This document shows, piece by piece, positions 33,854 to 42,641 of a DNA stretch of 64,000 nucleotides (position 1 is its first letter; each line of letters opens with the position of its first letter). The stretch spans positions 1,080,607 to 1,144,606 of the forward strand of contig NZ_JAUMKD010000002.1 of the NCBI RefSeq assembly GCF_030519475.1, read 5' to 3'. The position numbers and the translations under genes are program-made. This DNA comes from Micromonospora sp. C28SCA-DRY-2 (GTDB lineage Bacteria; Actinomycetota; Actinomycetes; Mycobacteriales; Micromonosporaceae). The notes beneath the pieces are model-generated. The model was not told the origin of the DNA, did not search any database, and worked only from the letters and a program-made list of their open reading frames with translations.

Positions 33854-34579
33854 ATGGTCGCGATGGCACAGACTCCGCCCTCGGCCGAGCGGCTGCGGGC
33901 GGTCGACGGTTTCCTCGCCGAGGCGTGGGCGGAGCAGGTCCGGCACGATGTCCGGCTGCGGGACCTGGCGGTCGAGGTGCGCTTCGACCGCGGGGTGGCG
34001 CATCTCAGCGGCGAGGTCGCCGAGCCGGCCCAGTTGCGCCTGGTCCGGGACCTGGTCGGTCGGCTGGCCGGGGTGTTCGCCGTCTGGTGTCGGGTGCGGG
34101 TCGGTGGCCGCGACCCGGTGGTGGTCGACCTCGGCTGCGGCGCCACCAAGCAGTGGCCGGGCAACCTGGGGCTGGACATCTACCCGGCACGTGGGGTGGA
34201 CGCGGTGGCCGACCTCTCCGGCTCGCTGCCGCTGGCCGACGACTCGGTGGACGTGTTCTTCGCGGTGCACATCCTGGAGCACCTGATCGACTTCCTGCCG
34301 CTGGTGGACGAGTGCCACCGGGTGCTCCGGCCGGGCGGCGTGCTGCACGTGATGAGCCCGTGGTGGGGGCACGTGAACGCGGTCGCCGATCCGACCCACG
34401 TCCGGCTGCTCGACGTACAGACGATCAAGGGGATCTGCCTCCAGCGCCCACCGGGCACCCCGCGCTGGTACCCGCTGCACGCCGGCTGCGACGGCGCCTC
34501 CATCTTCGCCGACCTCACCCCCCCCCCTCCCCCGACGCCGACCCCCCACCCCACCCACCTCTCCCGCTTCTTCGCCTAA
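33854..34579 (+). CDS. BON domain - class I methyltransferase fusion
   Basis: A 241-aa protein. Residues about 28-85 form a BON (transport-associated) domain: VRLRDLAVEVRFDRGVAHLSGEVAEPAQLRLVRDLVGRLAGV. Residues about 88-200 form a Methyltransf_11-type SAM domain with VVVDLGCGATKQWPGNLGLDIYP (motif I and the acidic residue of motif II), LPLADDSVDVFFAVHILEHL (motif IV region) and CHRVLRPGGVLHVMSPWW (motif V/VI). BON plus methyltransferase is an unusual fusion. The 3' end runs into poly-C tracts that encode a Pro/Thr/His-rich tail, where slippage could shift the frame. Substrate unknown. Confidence 0.75.
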   Translation: MVAMAQTPPSAERLRAVDGFLAEAWAEQVRHDVRLRDLAVEVRFDRGVAHLSGEVAEPAQLRLVRDLVGRLAGVFAVWCRVRVGGRDPVVVDLGCGATKQWPGNLGLDIYPARGVDAVADLSGSLPLADDSVDVFFAVHILEHLIDFLPLVDECHRVLRPGGVLHVMSPWWGHVNAVADPTHVRLLDVQTIKGICLQRPPGTPRWYPLHAGCDGASIFADLTPPPPPTPTPHPTHLSRFFA

Positions 34580-34609
34580 CCCCCCACCCCCACCCCCACC
34601 CCCACCCAT
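34580..34609. repeat. CCCCCA microsatellite
   Basis: Four or five tandem CCCCCA hexamers directly follow the stop codon of the methyltransferase gene, continuing the C-rich character of its 3' end. Confidence 0.7.
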
Positions 34610-34620
34610 CCCCCGCACGG

Positions 34621-34680
34621 GTTGATCATGAAGTTAGCGGCGCTTTCGAGGATCGAAACGCCGCCTTCGCTATGATCAAC
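34621..34680. repeat. Intergenic palindrome B (MITE-like)
   Basis: A 60-base unit with ends GTTGATCAT/ATGATCAAC and an inner stem around GCGTTTCGA, less perfect in between. It lies between convergent genes. The shape suggests a REP/MITE-type dispersed unit; only one copy is in the window. Confidence 0.7.
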
Positions 34681-34710
34681 AGGGAGTCGGGGTGGGGAGG
34701 AAAGGAGGGG

Positions 34711-35718
34711 TTAGGGAGCCGAGGTGGATTCTCGGGGGGTCAGGTGGTAGGGGGCGGAGAGTTCCTGGGGTGGGGCGGTGGGGTCGGCGTCCAGGCGGTT
34801 GGCCAGGAGTTCGACCGCCAGGCGGGCGATGCGTTCCTTGTCCGGCGCGATGGTGCTGAGGGTGGGGATGGAGAACCGGCCGTCCTCGATGTCGTCGAAG
34901 CCGGCCACCGCGACGTCCTCGGGCACCCGCAGGCCGGCCTCGTGCAGGGCGCGCAGGGCGCCGAGCGCCAGCGTGTCGTTGAAGCAGAAGACCGCGTCGG
35001 GGCGTACGCCGGAGGCCAGCAGGCCGCGCATCGCGGCCGCGCCGTCGGCGCGGTGCCAGGCCGGCGCGGGCGCCACCAGGCGCTCGTCGTAGTCGATGCC
35101 GGCGTCGGCGAGCGCGGCGGTGTAGCCGGCGAGCCGGAGCCGGGCGCTGGCGCCCTCCGGGGTGCGCTGCGAGCCGATGGCGGCGATCCGGCGCCGGCCG
35201 AGCCCGATCAGGTGGGCGGTCATCTCCCGGGCCGCGGCCACGTTGTCGATCACCACGTGGTCGGCGGGGCCGTGGTCGACCCGCTCGCCGAGCAGCACCA
35301 TCGGGGTGCCGTCCAGGCCGGCGAGATCCTCGGCGGCGAGCGCCAGCGGGCTGAAGATCAGGCCGTCGATCAGGTGGTCGGTGATCCCCGAGGCGACCAC
35401 CCGTTCCTGCTCGCGGCCGCCGCCGGTCTGGTCGATCAGCACCGTCCAGCCCAGCTCGGCGGCGGCGGTGACCACGTGCCGGGCCAGTTCGGCGAAGTAC
35501 GGGATGTCCAGCTCCGGCACCGCCAGCGCGATCACGCCGGTACGCCCCTTGCGCAGGTTGCGGGCGGAGAGGTTGGGCCGGTAGTTCAGCTCGGCGATGG
35601 CCTCCTCGACCCGGGCCCGGGTGTCCGGCCGCACGTGCACGTAGCCGTTGACGACGTTCGAGACAGTCTTCACCGACACGCCGGCCCGCTCCGCGACGTC
35701 CTTGAGCCTGTGCCGCAC
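34711..35718 (-). CDS. LacI-family repressor of the arabinan cluster
   Basis: A 335-aa regulator. The N-terminal LacI helix-turn-helix and hinge are clear (RLKDVAERAGVSVKTVSNVVNG, then YRPNLSARNLRKGRTG), followed by a periplasmic-binding-protein type I sugar-binding core. GTG start with GGAGGAAG upstream. It is divergent from a GH51-ABC importer-GH43 operon, and two copies of a LacI-type operator lie between them, so it probably represses both directions until an arabinose-containing oligosaccharide binds. Confidence 0.92.
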   Translation of the reverse strand: MRHRLKDVAERAGVSVKTVSNVVNGYVHVRPDTRARVEEAIAELNYRPNLSARNLRKGRTGVIALAVPELDIPYFAELARHVVTAAAELGWTVLIDQTGGGREQERVVASGITDHLIDGLIFSPLALAAEDLAGLDGTPMVLLGERVDHGPADHVVIDNVAAAREMTAHLIGLGRRRIAAIGSQRTPEGASARLRLAGYTAALADAGIDYDERLVAPAPAWHRADGAAAMRGLLASGVRPDAVFCFNDTLALGALRALHEAGLRVPEDVAVAGFDDIEDGRFSIPTLSTIAPDKERIARLAVELLANRLDADPTAPPQELSAPYHLTPRESTSAP

Positions 35719-35779
35719 TGACTTCCTCCCCGAGTTGCTGACCGCACTTTACCGTGTCACGACCGCATTACAGCCCCTT

Positions 35780-35803
35780 TACAACGTTGCTTACAACGTT
35801 GTA
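35780..35803. promoter_or_regulatory. Twin LacI operators
   Basis: TACAACGTTGTA at 35792-35803 is a perfect 12-bp palindrome with the central CG expected for LacI-family operators. A second copy, TACAACGTTGCT, precedes it at 35780-35791, so the sites are directly adjacent. They lie between the repressor gene and the GH51 gene. Confidence 0.8.
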
Positions 35804-35866
35804 GAAACCAGGGACACCCGGTGACCGCGGTCACTGGGAACCGGCAACAGGAAAGGTGGCACCCCC

Positions 35867-37381
35867 TTGCGGACCGCGCAGCTCACCATCGACCCGGCCT
35901 TCGCGATCGGACCGGCCGACCGGCGTCTCTTCGGCTCGTTCGTAGAGCACATGGGTCGGTGCGTCTACGGCGGGGTCTACGAGCCCGGGCACCCGACCGC
36001 GGACCCGCGCGGACTGCGCGGCGACGTGCTGGAGCTGACCCGCGAACTGGGCGTCTCCGTGGTCCGCTACCCGGGCGGCAACTTCGTCTCCGGCTACCGC
36101 TGGGAGGACGGCATCGGCCCGGTCGGCGACCGGCCGCGCCGCCTCGACCTGGCCTGGAAGACCATCGAGACCAACGCCTTCGGCCTGGACGAGTTCATGA
36201 CCTGGGCCGCCGCGGCCGGCGTCGAGCCGATGATGGCGGTCAACCTGGGCACCCGCGGCGTGCAGGAGGCGTGCGACCTGCTGGAGTACGCCAACCACCC
36301 GGGCGGCACCCAGCTGTCCGACCTGCGCCGCAAGCACGGCGCCGAGGAGCCGTACGGGGTGCGGCTCTGGTGCCTCGGCAACGAGCTGGACGGCCCGTGG
36401 CAGGTCGGCCACAAGACGGCCGACGAGTACGGCCGGCTGGCCGCCGAGACCGCCCGGGCGATGAAGATGATCGACCCGTCGATCAGCCTGGTCGCCTGCG
36501 GCAGCTCCAACCGGACCATGCCGACCTTCGCCTCCTGGGAGGCGACCGTGCTGGAACACACCTACGAGCACGTCGACTACATCTCCGCGCACACCTACTA
36601 CGACCCGTCCGACGGCGACCGGGCGAGCATCCTCGCCTCCGCCGTCGACATGGACCACTTCATCCGCGAGGTGGTGGCCACCGCCGACCACGTGGCCGCC
36701 AAGCAGCGGCACACCCGCAAGCTCAAGATCTCCTTCGACGAGTGGAACGTCTGGTACCAGTCCCGCCTCCAGGCCGACCTGGACCGGCGCGGCTGGGTGG
36801 AGGCCCCCGCGCTGATCGAGGACGACTTCACAGCTGTCGACGCGGTGGTGGTCGGCGACCTGCTGATCACCCTGCTCCGGCACGCCGACCGGGTCGGCGT
36901 GGCCTGCCAGGCGCAGTTGGCCAACGTGATCGCCCCGATCCGCACCCGGACCGGCGGGCCGGCCTGGCGGCAGAGCATCTTCCACCCGTTCGCGCTGACC
37001 GCCCGCTACGCCCGGGGCACCGTGCTGCGCACCGAGCCGGTCTCCCCCCACTACGAGACCAAGCGGTACGGCGACGTCCCGGTGCTGGACACCGTCGCGG
37101 TGCGGGACGAGGAGACCGGCGAGCTGACGGTCTTCGCCGTCAACCGGGACGACACGGACCTGGAACTCCAGCTCGACCTGCGCGGCCTGGCAGGACTGTC
37201 CGCTTCATCCCACCTGAGCCTCGCCGCCGGGGACGACCCGACGGCGACGAACACCGAGGCCGAGCCCGACCGGGTGACGCCCCGGCAGCTGAACACCCCC
37301 ACCATCGACGGCGGCCGGTGCTCCGTGCGCCTGCCGGCCGTCTCCTGGAACGTGCTGCGTTTCGCCCCTGCCGGCACCTGA
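35867..37381 (+). CDS. GH51 alpha-L-arabinofuranosidase
   Basis: A 504-aa cytoplasmic enzyme removing arabinofuranosyl residues from arabinan or arabinoxylan oligosaccharides. No signal peptide is present, so it acts on imported oligosaccharides. GH51 features: FGSFVEHMGRCVYGGVYEP near the start, the acid/base Glu in WCLGNELDGPWQ and the nucleophile Glu in ISFDEWNVWY, on a TIM barrel followed by a C-terminal beta domain. TTG start with GGAAAGG upstream. First gene of the LacI-controlled operon. Confidence 0.93.
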   Translation: MRTAQLTIDPAFAIGPADRRLFGSFVEHMGRCVYGGVYEPGHPTADPRGLRGDVLELTRELGVSVVRYPGGNFVSGYRWEDGIGPVGDRPRRLDLAWKTIETNAFGLDEFMTWAAAAGVEPMMAVNLGTRGVQEACDLLEYANHPGGTQLSDLRRKHGAEEPYGVRLWCLGNELDGPWQVGHKTADEYGRLAAETARAMKMIDPSISLVACGSSNRTMPTFASWEATVLEHTYEHVDYISAHTYYDPSDGDRASILASAVDMDHFIREVVATADHVAAKQRHTRKLKISFDEWNVWYQSRLQADLDRRGWVEAPALIEDDFTAVDAVVVGDLLITLLRHADRVGVACQAQLANVIAPIRTRTGGPAWRQSIFHPFALTARYARGTVLRTEPVSPHYETKRYGDVPVLDTVAVRDEETGELTVFAVNRDDTDLELQLDLRGLAGLSASSHLSLAAGDDPTATNTEAEPDRVTPRQLNTPTIDGGRCSVRLPAVSWNVLRFAPAGT

Positions 37382-37441
37382 CGCCGGACCGGCCCTGACC
37401 AGGCACAATTTCACCCCGTCCCCCAAGGAGAGATACCAGCC

Positions 37442-38767
37442 ATGATGCAGAACGACATGAGCCGGCGGCGGCTGCTCGGCCTCGGGCTCGGGCTCGGCGC
37501 CGCGGCCACGCTCACGCTGGCCGGCTGCGGCGGCGGCGACGAGTCCGGCCCGGCGGCGGGCAACGGTGGCAAGGACTACACCGGCCCGAAGGTGGACCTG
37601 AAGCTGTGGAACGGCTTCACCGGCGGCGACGGCGACATCTTCAAGACGCTGGTGAACCAGTTCAACAGCGAGCACCAGAACATCGCCGTGTCGATCGCCA
37701 CCTACCAGTGGGACGACTACTACAACAAGCTGCCCGGCGCCGCCTCCAGCGGCAACGGCCCGGACATCGCGGTCATGCACATGGACCAGCTCGCCACCTT
37801 CGCCGCGCGCGGCGTGATCACCGAGCTGGACGACGTGGCCAAGACCCTGGAGCTCTCCGAGGGCGACTTCGCCCCCACCGTCTGGCAGGGCGGCCTCTAC
37901 AACAACAAGCGGTACGGCATCCCGCTGGACATGCACCCGCTCGGCTTCTACTACAACAAGGCGGTCATGCAGAAGGCCGGCCTGGACCCGAACAAGCCGC
38001 CGACCACCAAGGACGACTACACCGCCGCGCTGACCGAGCTGAAGAAGTCGGGCGTGCAGGGCTTCTGGGTCAGCCCGTTCCAGTTCACCGGCGGCATGAC
38101 CTTCTACTCGCTGGTGCACCAGTGGGGCGGCAGCGTGTTCGACGCCGAGGCCACCAAGGCGGTCTTCAACTCCGACCAGGCCGTCGAGGCGTGCACCTGG
38201 CTGGTCGACCTGATCAAGCAGGGCCACTCCCCGGCCAACGTCGGCCAGGACGCCGACTACCTGGCCTTCAAGAGCGGCAAGAACGCCTTCAACTGGAACG
38301 GCATCTGGCAGATCAACGACCTGAAGAAGAGCCCGGAGATCCAGTGGGGCGTGGCGCCCCTGCCGCAGATCGGCAGCCAGCCGGCGGCCTGGGCCAACTC
38401 GCACAACTTCACCATCGTCAAGCAGCGGGCCAACGACGCCAACAAGGTCTCCGCGGCGAAGGTCTTCATCAACTGGCTCAGCCAGCACTCCCTCGACTGG
38501 GCCAAGGGCGGCCAGGTGCCGGCCCGCAAGACGGTCCGGGACAGCGCCGAGTTCAAGGCGCTCACCGAGGTCAACGCGCTCGCCCCGGAGCTGGAGTACG
38601 CGGCCTTCCCGCCGGCGGCCCCGGGCCTCGGCGAGGTCATGACCACCTTCTACAACTCCTTCAACGAGGCCGCGCTGGGCAAGAAGTCGCCCAAGCAGGC
38701 GCTGGACGACGGTGCGGCCAAGGCGAACAAGCAGCTCGAGGACAACCGCAAGAAGTACGGGAGCTGA
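37442..38767 (+). CDS. CUT1-family sugar ABC transporter substrate-binding lipoprotein
   Basis: A 441-aa extracytoplasmic solute-binding protein, family 1. The N-terminus has SRRRLLGLGLGLGAAATLTLAGC: twin arginine and a clear lipobox (LAGC), so it is lipid anchored. The mature protein shows VDLKLWNGFTGGDGD, GNGPDIAVMHMDQLATFA and RYGIPLDMHPLGFYYNK, typical of oligosaccharide binders. It captures the arabino-oligosaccharide for the two permeases encoded next; the ATPase is not in the cluster, so a shared MsiK-type ATPase is likely. Confidence 0.92.
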   Translation: MMQNDMSRRRLLGLGLGLGAAATLTLAGCGGGDESGPAAGNGGKDYTGPKVDLKLWNGFTGGDGDIFKTLVNQFNSEHQNIAVSIATYQWDDYYNKLPGAASSGNGPDIAVMHMDQLATFAARGVITELDDVAKTLELSEGDFAPTVWQGGLYNNKRYGIPLDMHPLGFYYNKAVMQKAGLDPNKPPTTKDDYTAALTELKKSGVQGFWVSPFQFTGGMTFYSLVHQWGGSVFDAEATKAVFNSDQAVEACTWLVDLIKQGHSPANVGQDADYLAFKSGKNAFNWNGIWQINDLKKSPEIQWGVAPLPQIGSQPAAWANSHNFTIVKQRANDANKVSAAKVFINWLSQHSLDWAKGGQVPARKTVRDSAEFKALTEVNALAPELEYAAFPPAAPGLGEVMTTFYNSFNEAALGKKSPKQALDDGAAKANKQLEDNRKKYGS

Positions 38768-38773
38768 TCACCC

Positions 38774-39739
38774 GTGGCGGACGTGCTCGAGGTCGGGGCG
38801 GCGCGTGGTGACGCGCCGCCCCCGGCGGCCGGCACCGCCCGCCGGGGCGCCTCGGCGCGCCGGACCGGGCGGCTGACGCCGTACCTCTTCCTCGCCCCGT
38901 ACCTGGTGCTGTTCGGGGTCTTCGGCCTGCTGCCGATCCTGCTCGGCGTCTGGCTCAGCGTGCACCAGTGGGACTTCCAGCTGCCCAACCGGCCCTTCGT
39001 CGGGCTGGACAACTACCAGGAGCTGTTCTCCAGCGACTCGGCCGTCTACGGCGACTGGTGGCAGAGCGTACGGGCCACGGCCATCTTCACCGTGTTCTCG
39101 GTGCCGCTGCTGGTGGTGGTCCCGCTGGGGCTGGCGCTGCTGCTGAACCGCTCGTTCCCCGGCCGGACCTTCTTCCGGGCGATCTACTTCGCGCCGTACG
39201 TGCTGGGTGTGGCGGTGATCGGCCTGCTCTGGCGGTTCCTGCTGGACGCCAACCTGGGTCTGGTCAACCGGCTGCTCGGCGCGGTCGGCCTGCCCGCGGA
39301 CACCCCGTGGGTGACCGACGTGCCGTGGGCCTGGGTGTCGCTGGTCGGGGTCACCGTCTGGTGGACCTCCGGCTTCAACGCGGTGATCTACCTGGCCGGC
39401 CTCCAGGACATCCCGGCCGAGCTGTACGAGGCGGCGAAGGTGGACGGCGCGAGCGCCTGGGAACGGTTCCGGCACGTCACCCTCCCCGGGCTGCGTCCGG
39501 TGCTGCTCTTCGTGATCACCACGACCGTGCTCGCCTCGGCGAACGTGTTCGGCCAGTCGTTCCTCATCACGCAGGGCGCGCCCGGCACCGAGACCCGCAC
39601 GGTGGTGTGGTTCATCGTCGAGGAGGGGCTGCGGGACAACGACGCCGGTCGGGCCGCCGCGATGAGCATCGTGTTCGCCCTGATGCTGGCGGTGGTGAGC
39701 ATCGCCAACTTCCGCCTCTTCCGCTACCGGGAAGACTGA
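38774..39739 (+). CDS. Sugar ABC transporter permease (MalF-like)
   Basis: A 321-aa membrane protein with six predicted helices, from YLFLAPYLVLFGVFGLLPILL onward. The EAA loop that docks the ATPase is LYEAAKVDGASAWERFRHVTLPGL. GTG start six bases after the binding-protein gene. It pairs with the next gene to form the heterodimeric CUT1 channel. Confidence 0.92.
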   Translation: MADVLEVGAARGDAPPPAAGTARRGASARRTGRLTPYLFLAPYLVLFGVFGLLPILLGVWLSVHQWDFQLPNRPFVGLDNYQELFSSDSAVYGDWWQSVRATAIFTVFSVPLLVVVPLGLALLLNRSFPGRTFFRAIYFAPYVLGVAVIGLLWRFLLDANLGLVNRLLGAVGLPADTPWVTDVPWAWVSLVGVTVWWTSGFNAVIYLAGLQDIPAELYEAAKVDGASAWERFRHVTLPGLRPVLLFVITTTVLASANVFGQSFLITQGAPGTETRTVVWFIVEEGLRDNDAGRAAAMSIVFALMLAVVSIANFRLFRYRED

Positions 39740-39749
39740 GGGGACCGCC

Positions 39750-40631
39750 ATGACGACACCCACGCGCACCGCCGTCGACCGGCGCGCCGGTGCCACGCGC
39801 GCCCCGGGCACCGGGCTGCGCCGCGCCGCGCTCTACGCCACCCTGGTGGCGCTCGCCCTGGTCTTCCTGACCCCGCTGGTCTGGATGGTCATCACCTCGC
39901 TGAAGACCTACGCCGGCGCCCAGCAGATCCCGCCCACCTGGCTGCCCGATCCGGTCTCCGGGTACGGCTACGAGCAGATCGTTAACAACTCGGCGAACCC
40001 GGTGCTGCGCTGGTTCCTCAACAGCATGCTGGCCGCCACCCTGCACGCGCTGCTGGTGCTGGTGACCGCCTCGATGGCCGCGTACGCCCTGGCCCGGATG
40101 CGGTTCCGCGGCCGCGGGGTGACCTTCGCGCTGATCGTCGGGACGCTGTTCATCCCGCCGACCTCGCTGATCATCCCGAACTTCCTGATCGTCGACACGC
40201 TGGACTGGATCGACACCCTCACGGTGGTGATCGTGCCGGGCGCGGCCAGCGCGTTCGGGGTGTTCTTCCTGCGGCAGTTCTTCCTCTCCCTGCCCCGGGA
40301 GCTGGAGGAGGCCGCGGTGCTGGACGGCGCCAACCAGTGGCAGATCTTCCTCCGGGTGGTGCTGCCGCTGTCCAAGCCGGCGCTGGCCACCCTGGCGGTG
40401 CTGTCGTTCCTGACCAACTGGAACGACTTCCTCTGGCCGATCTTCGTGCTGTTCAGCCCCGAGATGCTCACCCTGCCGCCGGGCCTGGGCCTGCTCCAGG
40501 GCGCCTACGTGACCGACTACCCGGTGATCATGGCGGGTGCGGTGCTGGCCAGCGTGCCGGTGCTGATCCTCTTCGTGTTCGCCCAGCGGCACATCATCCA
40601 GGGTGTCTCCCGCAGCGGTCTGAAGGGATGA
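39750..40631 (+). CDS. Sugar ABC transporter permease (MalG-like)
   Basis: A 293-aa membrane protein with six helices; the EAA loop is LEEAAVLDGANQWQIFLRVVLPLSKPALATL. It begins ten bases after the first permease gene and overlaps the GH43 gene by four bases (ATGA), so all are one transcript. Confidence 0.92.
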   Translation: MTTPTRTAVDRRAGATRAPGTGLRRAALYATLVALALVFLTPLVWMVITSLKTYAGAQQIPPTWLPDPVSGYGYEQIVNNSANPVLRWFLNSMLAATLHALLVLVTASMAAYALARMRFRGRGVTFALIVGTLFIPPTSLIIPNFLIVDTLDWIDTLTVVIVPGAASAFGVFFLRQFFLSLPRELEEAAVLDGANQWQIFLRVVLPLSKPALATLAVLSFLTNWNDFLWPIFVLFSPEMLTLPPGLGLLQGAYVTDYPVIMAGAVLASVPVLILFVFAQRHIIQGVSRSGLKG

Positions 40632-41641
40632 TCGCCCGAGGGCGCGGCGCGGCGGCGGTCCTCGCCGCCGCGCTGCTCGCCGCCGGCTGCGGCGGCGCCG
40701 ACGACCCGAACCCCACGAGCACCGGGAGCGACCCGAGCATGTTCACCAACCCGGTCGTACGCACCGACGCGCCCGACCCGCAGGCGATCCGGGTGGGCGA
40801 CACCTGGTACCTGTTCCACACCAACGCCGGCGGCCGGAACGTCCCGGTGCTCAGCTCGCCCGACCTGGTGGACTGGACTCCGGTCGGCGACGCCCTGCCC
40901 GACCTGCCCGGCTGGGCCGACGCCGGGAAGACCTGGGCCCCGGAGGCGATCCAACTCGCGCCGGACCGGTTCCTGCTCTACTACACGGTGGCCGGGCGCG
41001 AGTCGGGCCGGCAGTGCGTCGGGCGGGCGGTCGCCAGTACGCCGCAGGGGCCGTACCGGGACGACTCGACCGGGCCGCTGATCTGCCAGGCGGAGCAGGG
41101 CGGCTCGATCGACGCGAGCCCGTTCCGGGACACCGACGGCAGCCTGTGGCTGCTCTGGAAGAACGACGGCAACGCCATCGGGGTGGACACCTGGCTCTGG
41201 TCGCAGCGCCTGTCGGACGACGGGCTGCGCCTGGTCGGCGAGCCGACGAAGCTGCTCAAGCAGACCGAGCCGTGGGAGGGCAACCTGATCGAGGGCCCGT
41301 TCTTCCACCGCCAGGACGGCCGGCTGTACCTCTTCTTCGCCGCCAACGCCTACGACCGCGCCGAGTACGCCGAGGGCTACGCGGTCTGCGAGTCGCCCAC
41401 CGGCCCGTGCGTGAAGGCCCCGGAGAACCCGATCCTGAAGTCGAACGAGGTGGCCTCCGGCCCCGGGCACGCCTCGATGGTGGTCAAGGACGGCCGCACC
41501 TGGCTGCTCTACCACGCCTGGCCGCCCGGCCAGGAGGGCAGCACCGACCCCGGCCGCCAGGTCTGGCTCGACGAGATCACCTGGCAGGACGGCAAACCCC
41601 GGGTCAACGGCCCCACCGCCGAGCCCCAGCAGAAGCCCTGA
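40628..41641 (+). CDS. GH43-family glycosidase lipoprotein
   Basis: A 337-aa surface enzyme of the five-bladed beta-propeller GH43 clan. The N-terminus has a short signal and lipobox (LLAAGC), so it is lipid anchored outside. Catalytic residues fit DAPDPQAI (base Asp), SIDASPF (pKa-modulating Asp) and LIEGPFF (acid Glu). Activity would be arabinosidase or xylosidase on external polysaccharide, feeding the importer. It overlaps the permease gene by ATGA. An apparent longer frame to 40337 is out of register with the permease and is not used. Confidence 0.88.
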   Translation: MIARGRGAAAVLAAALLAAGCGGADDPNPTSTGSDPSMFTNPVVRTDAPDPQAIRVGDTWYLFHTNAGGRNVPVLSSPDLVDWTPVGDALPDLPGWADAGKTWAPEAIQLAPDRFLLYYTVAGRESGRQCVGRAVASTPQGPYRDDSTGPLICQAEQGGSIDASPFRDTDGSLWLLWKNDGNAIGVDTWLWSQRLSDDGLRLVGEPTKLLKQTEPWEGNLIEGPFFHRQDGRLYLFFAANAYDRAEYAEGYAVCESPTGPCVKAPENPILKSNEVASGPGHASMVVKDGRTWLLYHAWPPGQEGSTDPGRQVWLDEITWQDGKPRVNGPTAEPQQKP

Positions 41642-41731
41642 CCAGGACCCCGCGAGGCCGGAGCAGCCAGCAGGCGGAGCAGCAGAAGCCCTGACCGAGG
41701 TCCCCGCGAAGGCAGGACTCAGCAGGCAGAG
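41627..41731 (+). repeat. Imperfect 52/53-bp tandem duplication over the GH43 stop codon
   Basis: Copy 1 (41627-41679) includes the last codons and stop of the GH43 gene; copy 2 (41680-41731) repeats them, including AGCAGAAGCCCTGACC, with several differences further on. The duplication leaves the gene end intact. Confidence 0.7.
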
Positions 41732-42262
41732 CGGTCAGCGGAGAAAGTCGACAGCGCGGCACCCGACCCGATCGGGCGCCGCGCTGTCGCGTACGCCAGG
41801 GAAAGCGTGACCGACCAGCGGCGGGGCGACCACCGAGGGGTTTCGGGGAGCCCGGCCCGCGGAGCGATCAAGCCAGACCGCATGGCTTCCGGTTTGTGAC
41901 CGGCACATTGACAGCCTCCACGGCGCCACTCAGACGTTCAACGACCCCTTCGTGATGCTGACCGCCATCCACGCCGTCGAGGACGTCTTCCCCGCCGTGC
42001 TAGGCACAGCGGCGAACAGCGGCACCACCTCAACCGGGCACTTGACCAGCACCGCTGCCATTCCGCTGCTCTCGAAGCGCGGCCGGCGCGGGTCGCCAGC
42101 ATGTGGCCTGTCGCGGCGGGGCGGAGCGGTCAGTCGCGCCCGGTGGGATCGGATGGCGGACAGGCTCACGCCGTCGGCGTCTGGAGCTGCAACCCGCCAC
42201 GTGGGCTCGGCACATGTTCCCCGTCGGTCACACCATGAGTGATCAGCACGACGATATGGTGG
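41732..42262. other. Gene-free stretch upstream of the PadR gene
   Basis: About 530 bases. A plus-strand frame across 41930-42160 (reading FNDPFVMLTAIHAVEDVFPAV) has a protein-like look but no start site context and no recognised family. Otherwise nothing is seen. Confidence 0.4.
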
Positions 42263-42299
42263 TGGACAACAGTGTGTGTCACACAGTATCGTGTGATGC
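42263..42299 (+). promoter_or_regulatory. padR promoter with palindromic operator, likely leaderless
   Basis: TGGACA (42263-42268) and TATCGT (42287-42292), spacing 18, put the transcript start within one base of the ATG at 42300. The palindrome TCACAC-AGTATC-GTGTGA (42279-42296) covers the -10, the usual position for PadR autorepression. Confidence 0.55.
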
Positions 42300-42641
42300 A
42301 TGGTGAGCGATGAGATCCTGCGGACCCACCTCCAGGAATTGCGCCGGGGCACGGTCGTGGTGGCGAGCCTCGTCGCCCTGCGCCGACCCGACTACGGCTA
42401 CGCGCTGCTGCAACGCCTCACGGACCACGGCTTCCCGGTCGACGCCAACACGCTCTACCCGCTGCTGCGGCGGCTGGAGGAGCAGGGGCTGCTGACCAGC
42501 GAGTGGAACACCGAGGAGAGCCGGCCGCGCAAGTTCTACCGGACCAGCCCGGAGGGCGAGTCGGTGCTCGACCGACTCCTCACCGACCTGACCGCCGTAC
42601 AGACCTCTCTGACCCAACTGATCGAAGGAGCCGACCGATGA
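42300..42641 (+). CDS. PadR-family transcriptional regulator
   Basis: A 113-aa regulator with the PadR winged helix: LRRGTVVVASLVALRRPDYGYALLQRL, DANTLYPLLRRLEEQGLLTSEW and ESRPRKFYRTSPEGE are the family signatures. It overlaps the next gene by ATGA. PadR genes paired with a HAAS-domain membrane protein gene are a common actinobacterial and firmicute unit, usually responding to membrane stress or a cell-envelope antibiotic. Confidence 0.92.
   Translation: MVSDEILRTHLQELRRGTVVVASLVALRRPDYGYALLQRLTDHGFPVDANTLYPLLRRLEEQGLLTSEWNTEESRPRKFYRTSPEGESVLDRLLTDLTAVQTSLTQLIEGADR

Noticed and set aside
33428..34618. Minus-strand protein with GWRAGTAAG-type repeats
   Set aside because: The repeats only reflect the 20-bp DNA array and the frame lies antisense to a methyltransferase gene.
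41930..42352. Opposing frames between GH43 and PadR genes
   Set aside because: Neither has a ribosome-binding site or recognisable domain; the minus frame runs across the PadR promoter and start.
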